Assembly (NCBI GenBank): GCA_016861045.1 | Contig: BOKP01000002.1 | Coordinates: 496,001 to 560,000 of the forward strand | Source: Actinomycetes bacterium | Lineage (GTDB): Bacteria > Actinomycetota > Thermoleophilia > Solirubrobacterales > 70-9 | Direction of reading: 5' to 3' | Length of the DNA stretch: 64,000 nt | Part shown: in pieces, positions 9,283-18,714 of the stretch | How positions within the stretch are numbered: the first letter of the stretch is position 1 | How the letters are laid out: every line of letters begins with the position of its first letter | The notes under the pieces: model-generated | What the model saw: the letters and a program-made list of their open reading frames with translations, nothing else | Told to the model about the DNA's origin: nothing | Databases searched by the model: none | Position numbers and translations under genes: made by a program

Positions 9283-10314
9283 ATGTTGAGCAGACGCCGG
9301 AAGGCGGGCCTCGGATGGGCGTCGGGAATCCTGGCGGCTGTATCCCTCGCCACGGGCTTCGGAGCTGACGCGCCCGCGGCCGGGGCTCCCACTCCGGCCC
9401 GGGCCGCCGCCGGCATCACGGTCAAGGCGTGCACGCGGGTGGCCGAGGACGGCGCGATAACCCCGGCCCCGCCCCCGGGAACCGTCTTCTTCGACGAGAC
9501 GTTCCGCATCGACTACATCGGCGGACCGGTCGTCGTCGCGTCGGACTGCGAGGGCACGGCGCCCGTGTCCGTCGACGACGAGCTGCGGATCTCGCGTGGG
9601 AGCAGCGCCGAGTTCAGCCATGACTACAGCAACGAGTGCTCGGGCGTGATCACCCCAGCCGGGCCTCACAACATCACGTCGCTCTTCACCCCCGGCATCA
9701 ACCAGGTCCGGGTGCGGCTGATGGAGCTCTGCGGCGGCGGCTCCAGCAACAGCGACCTGCGGCTGGTCTACAACCAGCGCTGCGAGTTCCGCAAGCGGAC
9801 GGGGCCCGGCCATGCCGATCTGAAGCCAGCGATGAAGGGGGCGCTCGACAGCCTCTACCACGAGCTCGAGGACCACCACAACGCCTGCTACAAGTTCAGC
9901 AGCGGGTACCGGTCCCAGGCGAAGCAGTCCAAGCTCTTCAAGCGCTGGCACGACATCGCCGACAAGCCCAAGGGCGACACCCGCACGGACGCCAAGATCC
10001 GCCGCCAGCTCAAGGCCGCCGGCTTCGCCCAGTTCCCCAAGGGCTACAAGCCGAAGAACGCCGCCGGCCTTCGCGTCGCCAAGGGCGGGCCGGCGCGCGT
10101 CTCCCGGCACACCTCGGGACTGGCCGCCGACCTGACCGTCCTGTTCCCCGATCAGAAGAACCTCGGCAAGTACCAGGAGGCGGCCGCCGACGCCGGCTTG
10201 TGCGGGCCGCCGGCGAGCGATCCGGTGCACGTGGAGATGCCCTACAGCAAGAAGGGCGGGCCGCTTCGCTGCCACTTCCCGCCGGGGCCGGCACCCGACG
10301 TCGACCGCCGTTAG
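9283..10314 (+). CDS. secreted M15-like (VanY/D-Ala-D-Ala carboxypeptidase-type) peptidase
   Basis: N-terminal signal; YRSQAKQSKLF, SRHTSGLAADLTV (SxHxxGxAxD) and DPVHVEMPY. Confidence 0.68.
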   Translation: MLSRRRKAGLGWASGILAAVSLATGFGADAPAAGAPTPARAAAGITVKACTRVAEDGAITPAPPPGTVFFDETFRIDYIGGPVVVASDCEGTAPVSVDDELRISRGSSAEFSHDYSNECSGVITPAGPHNITSLFTPGINQVRVRLMELCGGGSSNSDLRLVYNQRCEFRKRTGPGHADLKPAMKGALDSLYHELEDHHNACYKFSSGYRSQAKQSKLFKRWHDIADKPKGDTRTDAKIRRQLKAAGFAQFPKGYKPKNAAGLRVAKGGPARVSRHTSGLAADLTVLFPDQKNLGKYQEAAADAGLCGPPASDPVHVEMPYSKKGGPLRCHFPPGPAPDVDRR

Positions 10315-10376
10315 CGCCCGAGCCCGGGCGCCGGGCGCTCATCGGGGCCGGCCCGGCGACGTGCTAGAACGGGCCG

Positions 10377-11051
10377 ATGCCGCGGGCCAGCGATGCGCCG
10401 CGCGCCTCTGAGCGCGTCCACGCCGCGCTGCGCGACGAGATCCTCGGCGGAGCGCTGGCGCCGGGCGCCGCAGTGCCCTCGGAGCGGGCCCTGGCAAAGC
10501 GGTTCGGGGTCCACCGGCAGTCGGTGCGGGAGGCGCTGAAGCGGCTCGAGCAGGCGGGGCTCGTGCGGATCAGCCACGGCGGCGCGACCCGGGTCCTCGA
10601 CTGGCGCGACAGCGGCGGGCTCGAGATCCTCGCCGACCTCGCCGACGCCGGCGGGCGCGAGCCCCCGGCGGAGCTTGCGCGATCGATCATCGAGATGCGG
10701 GCGAGCATCGGGATCGACGCGGCGCGGCTCTGCGTCGAGCGGGCGGGCGAGGCGGAGCTCGCCGAGGTCAACCGGCTCGCCGGTGAGGCGGCCGCGCACG
10801 TCGGCGGACCCGTCGAGACGCTCGAGGAGCGTTACGCGGCGATGTGGCGGACGGTCGTGATCGGGTCCGGGAACCTCGCCTACCGGCTCGCCTTCAACTC
10901 GCTGCTGCGGGCGCTGCCGTCGCGGCCCGAGATGGCCGACGCCGTCCGTCCCTCGGAGGCGGAGGCGATCCGCGCCTTCGGAGCCGCGGTCCGCGCCCGC
11001 GACGGCGGGGCGGCGGCGAGCTGCGCGCGCGAGCTCCTCGCCCCAGGTTGA
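10377..11051 (+). CDS. GntR/FadR-family transcriptional regulator
   Basis: Winged HTH LRDEILGGALAPGAAVPSERALAKRFGVHRQSVREALKRLEQAGLVRI followed by an all-helical C-terminal domain. Confidence 0.88.
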   Translation: MPRASDAPRASERVHAALRDEILGGALAPGAAVPSERALAKRFGVHRQSVREALKRLEQAGLVRISHGGATRVLDWRDSGGLEILADLADAGGREPPAELARSIIEMRASIGIDAARLCVERAGEAELAEVNRLAGEAAAHVGGPVETLEERYAAMWRTVVIGSGNLAYRLAFNSLLRALPSRPEMADAVRPSEAEAIRAFGAAVRARDGGAAASCARELLAPG

Positions 11052-11104
11052 TCCGGCCGGGGGAAGGGATAACTGGTCCGACCAGTGTGTGCTACGTTCG
11101 CCCG

Positions 11105-12556
11105 GTGATCCGCCGTGGAAACCGTGGCTGGGCGCTCGTCCTCGCGGGCCTCGTCGCCGCCGCGGCCCCCGTCGCGGCCCCCGCCGCCGAGCCGACCGAC
11201 CGCTGCAGCGGCGAGCTCCTCCCGGGCGGCACCGTGAACACGCCGGACCCGGTCCGCGCCGGGCCGGCGTCGCCGCTTCCGGCCTCGTGGGACGCGGGCC
11301 CTCGGAGCCTCCCCCGCCGGGTGAGCCTGCGCGGCGCGACCGCGACCTACAACCGCCTCTACGAGTTCGCGCTCGCCGACGGCGACCTTTTCGCGCGGCG
11401 GCGGGGGTCGGAGGAGCGCTGGCGCCGGGCGCCGCTTCCGGACTGCCTCGAGGGGCGGCTGCGGGGGATCTCGGCCGACGACGACGAGATGGTCGGGCTC
11501 GATCGCGACCGCAACGTCTACACGATGGACAACGCGCTCAAGCACCCGCGGCTGTGGAACTGGTCGAAGCGCTGGGGCCCGCCGGTCTGGAACGGCGACG
11601 GCTTCGCGCTTCCGGCCAACACGAAGGCCTGGACGTGGTCGGTGATCTCCCCCGCCGAGGACGGGACCTGGACCGATCCCGCCGGCAACCGCTACCCGGT
11701 CGGCGAGTACAAGGTCTCCCACATCTGGGGGCTGCGCGGCGGCGGCCGCAGGCTCACCTTCTGGGACCCGTGGCTGCCGCGCGACAACAGCTACGAGATG
11801 TGCGGGCCCCACGACGGCCGCTTCCGCTCGGTCAACCTCTCGGCGAGCGGATCGCGCGTGTTCGTGATCGGGCGGCGCGGGGACATGTTCACGCGCCTCT
11901 ACGACTTCGACATCTCCGGCCACGACCCGGTCTTTTTCACCTACTCCTACGAGGACCAGCGCGGAGGGGGCGACGGCTCGCCGATCCAGCTCCCGGCCGA
12001 GCCGTGGACGCGGCAGCCGAAGATCGACGGCCGGATCACATCGGCGATCTCGGTCGAGAAGCGCGGCCGCGACGCCGTCCACGCGACGCTGCGGGTCGAG
12101 GGGCGCCGCCGCGGCCGCACCGGCTACTGGCAGCGCGACGTCGCGGCGCCGCGCGAGCGCGGCTGGAGCTTCCACCGGACCGGCGGCCCGCTCGAGGGAG
12201 AGCCGCTGCGCAACCCGTCCGGCAACACGTCCAGACGCGGCCTCGGCCCGAGCGAGGACATGCGGTTCGTGATGCGCGGCGGCGGCACTCGCGCGGTGAT
12301 CGACGACTTCAACGCCTACTGCTCCCCGGCGCGGATCGAGATCCGCGAGGACGGGCGGGTTCGCCGGGTGACCCTCCACCACGTCGACGGGCTCCGCCAG
12401 GTCGAGCGCGCCCGCGGCCTCGACGACGAGCCGCGCCAGCAGTACGGCGCCCTCGAGTGGCCGTCCGGGCGGATCGAGGAGGGCCTCCAGGTCCTCGCCA
12501 CCCGCGACGAGGTCGAGATCCCCGCGCTCGGCTGGAGCTTCGAGCGCCGGCGATGA
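11105..12556 (+). CDS. secreted hypothetical protein (aromatic/Arg-rich, beta-propeller-like)
   Basis: GTG start; signal peptide MIRRGNRGWALVLAGLVAAAAPVAAPAA; long uninterrupted ORF. Confidence 0.6.
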   Translation: MIRRGNRGWALVLAGLVAAAAPVAAPAAEPTDRCSGELLPGGTVNTPDPVRAGPASPLPASWDAGPRSLPRRVSLRGATATYNRLYEFALADGDLFARRRGSEERWRRAPLPDCLEGRLRGISADDDEMVGLDRDRNVYTMDNALKHPRLWNWSKRWGPPVWNGDGFALPANTKAWTWSVISPAEDGTWTDPAGNRYPVGEYKVSHIWGLRGGGRRLTFWDPWLPRDNSYEMCGPHDGRFRSVNLSASGSRVFVIGRRGDMFTRLYDFDISGHDPVFFTYSYEDQRGGGDGSPIQLPAEPWTRQPKIDGRITSAISVEKRGRDAVHATLRVEGRRRGRTGYWQRDVAAPRERGWSFHRTGGPLEGEPLRNPSGNTSRRGLGPSEDMRFVMRGGGTRAVIDDFNAYCSPARIEIREDGRVRRVTLHHVDGLRQVERARGLDDEPRQQYGALEWPSGRIEEGLQVLATRDEVEIPALGWSFERRR

Positions 12557-13197
12557 TCGCCGCGATCACCGACGCCTCGCAGGAGGCGCTCGACATCCTC
12601 CGCGACGGCAGCACGTTCTCGTGGACGACGGTGACCCTGCTCGCCTTCGCCTTCTACGTCTACGCGGTCGAGATCGAGCGCCGCCGCTGGGACATCATCC
12701 TCGCCGGGGTCGCCTTCTTCCTGATGGACGTCTTCAACGAGCTCGTCAACTCGGCGATCCTCCACGCCAGCGACCGCTCGGCGCTGTGGACCGTCACCGG
12801 CGACACCAGCTACCTGATCCTGGTCGGCTGGTGCATCGAGATCGTCTTCCTGTTCCTCGTCACCGGGATCATCTTCGTCAAGCAGCTCCCGCCCGACCCG
12901 CGGACGCGGATCCTCGGGGTCCCCAACCGGGTCTTCCTCGTCCTCGCGTTCTCCCTCTTCTGCGTGCTCGTCGAGGTCTTCCTCGAGTCGACCGGCTACT
13001 TCCACTGGGACTACTGGTGGTGGAACGTGCCGTTCGTCCCGCTGATCGTGATCTTCGGCTACGCGACGTTCTTCGCGATCGCCGCCTACGTCCACGACCT
13101 CGGCGCCAACCGCCGCAAGCAGCTCCGCATCGTCGGCGGGATGGCGACGATCGACGCGACGCTCGCGGTCGGGCTCGGGCTCGCGGGCTGGCTCTGA
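12553..13197 (+). CDS. multi-pass integral membrane protein
   Basis: ATGA overlap with preceding gene; several hydrophobic segments (WTTVTLLAFAFYVYAVEI, VFLVLAFSLFCVLVEVFL, VPFVPLIVIFGYATFFAIAAY). Confidence 0.7.
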   Translation: MIAAITDASQEALDILRDGSTFSWTTVTLLAFAFYVYAVEIERRRWDIILAGVAFFLMDVFNELVNSAILHASDRSALWTVTGDTSYLILVGWCIEIVFLFLVTGIIFVKQLPPDPRTRILGVPNRVFLVLAFSLFCVLVEVFLESTGYFHWDYWWWNVPFVPLIVIFGYATFFAIAAYVHDLGANRRKQLRIVGGMATIDATLAVGLGLAGWL

Positions 13198-13360
13198 GGC
13201 GACCGTCCCGCCGGTGGCCCGCCCCCCGATCACGCCGACGCAGCCGCGGTCAACTGCGAATCCGGTCCCTGCCAGGCACCGAGATCGCCGTTGACCCCGA
13301 GTCATGGCGTCGTCGTCGCCGGCCGGGCGCCGGCGAGCATCGCCCGCGGTGGTGGGCGCC

Positions 13361-14569
13361 TCACCGGTCGGCGCCCGCGCCGGTGACCGCGCGGGCGATG
13401 ACGAGCCGCTGGATCTCGTTCGTGCCCTCCCAGATCTGGTAGAGCTTCGCGTCGCGGTACCACTTCTCGACCGGGTGGTCGCGGACGTAGCCGTGGCCGC
13501 CGAGGATCTGCACCGCCTCCTCGCAGCAGCGCACCGCCACGTCGGCGCTCAGGCACTTGGCCATCGAGCCCTCGGCGAGCTCGAGGGGGCGGCCGGAGTG
13601 CGCGAGCCAGCCCGCCCGCCACAGCAGCGCCCGTGCCGACTCGATCTCGGTCGCCATCTGCGCGAGCTTGGCGGCGACCAGCTGGTGGCTCGCGATCGGC
13701 ACGCCGAACGCCCGGCGCTCGAGCGCGTAGTCGCGAGCGTACTCGAACGCCGCACGGGCCAGGCCGATCGCCGCCGCGGCGAAGGTCATCCGCGAGTACT
13801 GCAGGAGGGTGAGCGCCGTCGCCGCGCCGGAGAGCTCGCCGCCGCCTCCGGCCGCCTGCAGGTTCGGCCTGAACCTCGTGTCGAGCCGATTCGCCGCCGG
13901 AACCCGGCAGCCGTCGAGCACGACCTCGGCGGTGTGGGAGGCGCGCATGCCGAGCTTCTGCTCCTTGCGGCCCATGGCGAGGCCGGGTGCCCCGCTCTCG
14001 ACGATGAAGGCAGCCGTCCCGTCCTCCTCGGGCACCCGGGCGAAGACCACGTGCAGGTCGGCGATGCCGCCGTTGGTGATGAACTGCTTGCGCCCGTCGA
14101 GCACCCAGCCGTCGTCCGCCCGGCGCGCGGTGGTGGCGATCGCCGCGATGTCCGATCCGGCCCCGGGCTCGGTCAGGCAGAGGGCGCCGAGCCGCACCCG
14201 CCCGGGGTCGCAGAAGCGCGGCAGGTAGCGCCGCTTCTGCTCCTCGGTGCCGAAGGCGAGGATCGGCCCGGCGGCGTAGGTCGTCGAGCCGATCTCGGTC
14301 GCGATCGCCGCGCAGCCCCAGGCGAGCTCCTCGGTGACGAGAAAGCCGGTGATGCCGACCAGCCCGTCGGCGACCCCGCCGCCGCCGTACTCGGCCGGCA
14401 GGCCGTAGCTGAGCAGCCCGACCCGGGCGGCCTTCTCGAGCACCGGCCAGGGCATCTCCTCACGGGCGTCGTAGTCGGCGGCGACGGGCCGGATCTCGCG
14501 CCGGGCGAAGTCGCGGGCGAGCGCCTGGATCTCGCGCTGCTCGTCGGTGAGGGAGAAGTCGACGGGCAC
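13361..14569 (-). CDS. acyl-CoA dehydrogenase
   Basis: [95 protein letters not shown]. Confidence 0.93.
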   Translation of the reverse strand: MPVDFSLTDEQREIQALARDFARREIRPVAADYDAREEMPWPVLEKAARVGLLSYGLPAEYGGGGVADGLVGITGFLVTEELAWGCAAIATEIGSTTYAAGPILAFGTEEQKRRYLPRFCDPGRVRLGALCLTEPGAGSDIAAIATTARRADDGWVLDGRKQFITNGGIADLHVVFARVPEEDGTAAFIVESGAPGLAMGRKEQKLGMRASHTAEVVLDGCRVPAANRLDTRFRPNLQAAGGGGELSGAATALTLLQYSRMTFAAAAIGLARAAFEYARDYALERRAFGVPIASHQLVAAKLAQMATEIESARALLWRAGWLAHSGRPLELAEGSMAKCLSADVAVRCCEEAVQILGGHGYVRDHPVEKWYRDAKLYQIWEGTNEIQRLVIARAVTGAGADR

Positions 14570-14584
14570 CGGCGAGGGTCGGCG

Positions 14585-16303
14585 TCAGGCCGGAACGGCT
14601 TCGTCCGGCCCGAAGTAGACCTCGACGAACCGCGCGAACATGCCCTCGGGGACGGCCAGGTTCGCGTCGTGGTCGGAGCGGACGCAGACGAGGCTCGGGC
14701 CGGCTGCCTCCTGCGCGCGCCGCAGCGCCGCGTCGAGGTCCTCGATCGCATCGACGTACTCGGCGTGGCAGCCGAGGCCCTCGGCGACGAGGTCCCAGCG
14801 GATCTCGCCCTGGCCGGTCCCGAACGTGCGGCCCCAGCGGTCGAGCTCGTTCGGCTCCTCCATCGTCCACGACCCCTCGGCCATTACGACGACGGTGATC
14901 GCGATTCCCTCGCGGGCGGCGGTCTGCAGCTCCATGACGTTGAAGCCGGCGGCGCCGTCGCCGGTCACGCAGACGACGTCGCGGTCGGGGGCGCCGAGCT
15001 TGGCGCCGATCGCCGACGGGATCCCGGTGCCGAGCATCCCGAGCTCGAGGATCGAGTGGTAGGAGCGCGGCCTCGTCGGCGGCAGCACGGCGTAGGTCCA
15101 GAGCGCGGTGTTGCCGCCGTCGACCGTGTAGACGGCGTCGGAGCCGAAGACCGCGCCGACGGCGCCGACCGCGTGCGCGGGATGGATCCCCGGCCCGCTC
15201 CACTCGAGGATCGGCTGCGCCTGCGCCGCCCTGACCTCCTCGTCGAGAGCGCGGTAGCGCTCGAGGTCGGTGCCGTCGCGCGCGTCGAGGGGGAGCTCGC
15301 GGAGATGGCGGACGAGGCCGGCGAGGGCGTCGTCGAGCTCGGCGACGATGCCGAGCGTCAGCGGGCGGGTGACGCCGAAATGGCTCGGGTCGACGTCGAT
15401 CTGGATCAGCTGCTGCCCGGCGGGATCCCCCCAGTACTTGTCGAAGGGGGTGTCGAGGTAGCCGATCCGCGAGCCGGCGACGAGCAGGACGTCGGCCTCG
15501 GAGCGGGCCGTGTCGCCGGCGGCGCCGAAGCCGAAGACGAAGGCCGGGTGGTCGCTGGGGACCGCGGAGCGGCCCGCCATGGTCGTCATCACCGGGCAGC
15601 CGAGCAGCTCGACGAGGTCGAGAAGCGTCCGGTTGGCGCCGGCGCGGTCGACGCCGGTTCCGGCGACCACGAGCGGCCGCTCGGCCGAAGCCAGCAGCGC
15701 CGCCGCCTCGGCGAGCTGCCGCTCGGAAGCGCGCGGCCCGTCCGACCGGTAGCTGGACGGCGGCCGGACGGGCGCGCTCTCGGCATCCCCGGTCTCGTAA
15801 AGGAACTGCTGCGGGACCTCGATCTGGGCGGGGCCCGGCCGCCCGTTCCAGATCTCGCGGAAGGCGAGCCGGACGACCTCCGGGATCCGTCCCCACTCGA
15901 GCACCGGACCGCCCCACTTGACGGCGGGCCGGAAGAGGTCGAGCTGGTCCTGGCCCTGGAACGTCGCCGGCGTCGAGGGGTAGACGAGGCCGAGCCGGTG
16001 CTGGGAGGTGATCGCCAGCATCGGCACCCCCTCGTGCAGCGCCGTCAGCACCCCCGGGACGAGGTTCCCCGACCCGGGCCCGGGGTTGCCGAGCACCGCC
16101 GCGACGCGCCCGGTCGTCTTGTAGAGGCCCTCGGCCATGTGCGCCCCGGCGGCCTCGTGGCGAACCGGCACGAGCCGGATCCCGTGCTCCTCCAGCGCCG
16201 CCAGCAACGGGTCGACCTCCGGGCAGGGCAGGCCGAAGACGATCTCGATTCCCTCGGCCTCGAGCGCGCGAGCAAGCAGCTCGCCGCCGGTGATCTCGGT
16301 CAA
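14585..16303 (-). CDS. thiamine-pyrophosphate-dependent enzyme (acetolactate synthase/HACL-like family)
   Basis: VRHEAAGAHMAEG, GDGAAGFNVMELQTA; probable TTG start at 16303 preceded by GGAGGG. Confidence 0.85.
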   Translation of the reverse strand: MTEITGGELLARALEAEGIEIVFGLPCPEVDPLLAALEEHGIRLVPVRHEAAGAHMAEGLYKTTGRVAAVLGNPGPGSGNLVPGVLTALHEGVPMLAITSQHRLGLVYPSTPATFQGQDQLDLFRPAVKWGGPVLEWGRIPEVVRLAFREIWNGRPGPAQIEVPQQFLYETGDAESAPVRPPSSYRSDGPRASERQLAEAAALLASAERPLVVAGTGVDRAGANRTLLDLVELLGCPVMTTMAGRSAVPSDHPAFVFGFGAAGDTARSEADVLLVAGSRIGYLDTPFDKYWGDPAGQQLIQIDVDPSHFGVTRPLTLGIVAELDDALAGLVRHLRELPLDARDGTDLERYRALDEEVRAAQAQPILEWSGPGIHPAHAVGAVGAVFGSDAVYTVDGGNTALWTYAVLPPTRPRSYHSILELGMLGTGIPSAIGAKLGAPDRDVVCVTGDGAAGFNVMELQTAAREGIAITVVVMAEGSWTMEEPNELDRWGRTFGTGQGEIRWDLVAEGLGCHAEYVDAIEDLDAALRRAQEAAGPSLVCVRSDHDANLAVPEGMFARFVEVYFGPDEAVPA

Positions 16304-16440
16304 AGCACCCTCCGGTCTCGTTCGGCTGCGGTCGAGCGTAGCTGCGGCGGACGGGGACGCGCGAGTGCGGATCACACGGTCGTCCCTCCGCGGCGACTAC
16401 GGAGCCGGGACGATCCGCCCACCGCTTGGCTGAGTGTTAC

Positions 16441-16469
16441 TTGACAACCGAGTGATCCTCGGTTACGGT
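16441..16469 (+). promoter_or_regulatory. promoter (TTGACA-17-TACGGT) with overlapping palindromic operator AACCGAG-TGATC-CTCGGTT
   Basis: -35 TTGACA 16441-16446, -10 TACGGT 16464-16469; perfect 7-bp inverted repeat 16446-16452/16458-16464; ATG at 16478. Confidence 0.65.
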
Positions 16470-16477
16470 CGCCCGCG

Positions 16478-17665
16478 ATGGCCCGGGCAACTGACGCCGA
16501 CGCGGCACCGGACGGGGACGGCGAGGAGCTGGAGATGCTCCGCGACTCGCTCCGCCGCTTCGTCGCGGACGAGCTCGCGCCGCGCGCCGCGGAATGGGAG
16601 GACGCGGGCACCCTGCCGCGGGCGGTGTTCGAGCGCCTCGGCGAGCTCGGTTTCCTGGGGATGGGGCTGGCGCCCGAGCACGGCGGCGGCGGGCGCGACT
16701 TCCGCTACACGGCGGTGCTGGTCGAGGAGCTGGTCCGCTGCGGCGCCGTCGGCGTCGCGGTCAGCGTGCTCGTCCATGCCGAGTTCGCGACCAAGGTGAT
16801 CGACCGGGCGGGCTCGCCCGGGCTGCGGGCGGAGATCCTGCCGGACGCGATCGCGGGCAGGCGGATCGGCGCGCTCGGCGTGACCGAGCCCGGCGCCGGC
16901 AGCGACGTCGGCGCGATCCGCACGCGCGCGGTGCGCGACGGCGACGAGTACGTGATCGACGGGGCGAAGACGTTCATCACGAACGCGCCGATCTGCGACT
17001 TCGTGACCCTCGCGGTCCGCACCGGCGGGTCCGGCCCCCGCGGCGTCTCGCTGCTCGTCGTCCCCGCCGACGCGCCCGGGCTGACGCGCGGCCGGCGCCT
17101 GCGCAAGATCGGCACCCACGCCTCCGACACCGGTGAGCTGTCCTTCGACGGCTGCCGCGTGCCGGCCCGCTGCCTGCTCGGCGAGGAGGGCGCGGGCTTC
17201 CGGCTGATCATGGAGGGGTTCCGGGGCGAGCGGCTGGTCCTGGCGCTGATCTGCTGCGCGCAGATGCGCCTGATGTGGGAGGAGGCGCGCCGCTACGGGC
17301 TCGAGCGCGAGGCGTTCGGACGCCCGCTGCTCGGGTTTCAGAGCTGGCAGCATCGCCTCGCCGATTCGCTGACGACGATCGAGGCGGCGGGGGCGCTGAC
17401 CGGGCGGGCGCTGGAGCTCTACGTCGCCGGCCGCGCCTGCGACCGCGAGGTGTCGATGGCGAAGCTGTTCGCCGCCGAGTCCGCGACCGCGGTCGCGCAC
17501 GACTGCGCGCAGATCTTCGGCGGCTACGGCTACATGGAGGAGTCGCTGATCGCCCGCCTCGTGCGCGACTCGATGGCCTTCAGCATCGGCGCCGGCACGA
17601 GCGAGGTGATGCGGGAGATCGTCGCCCGCGAGGCGGGCCTGGTCCCGGCCGGTGAGAGGCTGTGA
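16478..17665 (+). CDS. acyl-CoA dehydrogenase
   Basis: [57 protein letters not shown]. Confidence 0.93.
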   Translation: MARATDADAAPDGDGEELEMLRDSLRRFVADELAPRAAEWEDAGTLPRAVFERLGELGFLGMGLAPEHGGGGRDFRYTAVLVEELVRCGAVGVAVSVLVHAEFATKVIDRAGSPGLRAEILPDAIAGRRIGALGVTEPGAGSDVGAIRTRAVRDGDEYVIDGAKTFITNAPICDFVTLAVRTGGSGPRGVSLLVVPADAPGLTRGRRLRKIGTHASDTGELSFDGCRVPARCLLGEEGAGFRLIMEGFRGERLVLALICCAQMRLMWEEARRYGLEREAFGRPLLGFQSWQHRLADSLTTIEAAGALTGRALELYVAGRACDREVSMAKLFAAESATAVAHDCAQIFGGYGYMEESLIARLVRDSMAFSIGAGTSEVMREIVAREAGLVPAGERL

Positions 17666-18714
17666 GGGCCGGCGATCGCCCCGCGGTCGCGATCGCCGGC
17701 GTCGGGCAGGCCGGGCCGGTCGCCGCCGATTCGCGCTCGATCCCGGAGATGGTCCTCGCCGCCGTCGAGGAGGCGCTCGCCGACGCCGCGATCGGATTCG
17801 ACGGGGTCGAGGCCGTGGTCACGGCCTCGGTCGACCTCTTCGACGGGCTGACGGCGTCGAACGTGGCGATCACCGAGGTGGTCGGCGCGGTGATGAGGCC
17901 GGAGACGCGAATCGCCGGCGACGGGCTCTGCGCGGCGATCCACGGCGCCTGCGAGCTGCGCGCCGGGGCCTGCGAGACGGTCCTGGCCGTCGCCCACGGC
18001 AAGGCGTCGATGGCCCCGCACTGGGCGCTCACCGAGTGGGCGATGGACCCGGTCTTCCTGCAGCCGCTCGGGATCGACTTCCTCGTCTGCGCGGGCCTGC
18101 AGGCGTGCGCGCTCGCCCAGGGCGACGGCGGCGCGACGGAGCGCTGGGCGGAGCTGGCCGCGCGCCGGGCCGCCGCGGGAGACGCCGCGATCGCGCCGCC
18201 GCGCAGCGCCGCCGAGATCCTCGCCTCGCCCGTCCTCGCCTCGCCGCTGCGACGCGGGATGGCGGCGCCGCTCGGCGACGGCGCCTGCGCGGTAGTGCTG
18301 CGGGCGGCGGCCGGCGGCCCCGGCGAGGCTCCGGTGCGGATCGCGGGCGCGGGATGGGACCTCGAGCCCCACTCGCCGGGGGAGCGCGACCTGGCGCGCT
18401 GGCACGGGCTCGAGCGCGCCTGCGCCCGCGCCGGGCTCGACCGCACCGACCCGGGGCTCGAGCTGGCCGAGCCGTCCTGCCTGTTCGCCCACGAGGAGGA
18501 GCTGTTCCGGGCGGCGGCGGGGATCGGCGAGGAGGCGCCGCTATCGCCCGGCGGAGGCCTGTTCGCGGGCACCGCGCCCCACGTCGCCGGGCTCTCGCGG
18601 CTCATCGCCTGCGCTCGCGCGATCCGCGACGGGGCGGCGCGGCGGGCGCTGGCGCACGGCGCCTGGGGCCCGGCCGGGCAGGCCCACGCCGTGGCGGTCC
18701 TGGAGGCCTGGTGA
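17662..18714 (+). CDS. thiolase-fold protein, catalytic residues not conserved
   Basis: VAIAGVGQAGPVAADSRSIPEMVLAAVEEALADA...IAGDGLCAAIHGACELRAGACETVLAVAHGK; overlaps upstream stop by 4 nt. Confidence 0.75.
   Translation: MRAGDRPAVAIAGVGQAGPVAADSRSIPEMVLAAVEEALADAAIGFDGVEAVVTASVDLFDGLTASNVAITEVVGAVMRPETRIAGDGLCAAIHGACELRAGACETVLAVAHGKASMAPHWALTEWAMDPVFLQPLGIDFLVCAGLQACALAQGDGGATERWAELAARRAAAGDAAIAPPRSAAEILASPVLASPLRRGMAAPLGDGACAVVLRAAAGGPGEAPVRIAGAGWDLEPHSPGERDLARWHGLERACARAGLDRTDPGLELAEPSCLFAHEEELFRAAAGIGEEAPLSPGGGLFAGTAPHVAGLSRLIACARAIRDGAARRALAHGAWGPAGQAHAVAVLEAW

Noticed and set aside
13304-16444. 1046-aa plus-strand ORF
   Set aside because: Antisense to the acyl-CoA dehydrogenase and TPP-enzyme genes; low-complexity Arg/Gly/Ala/Asp-rich composition typical of shadow ORFs in high-GC DNA.
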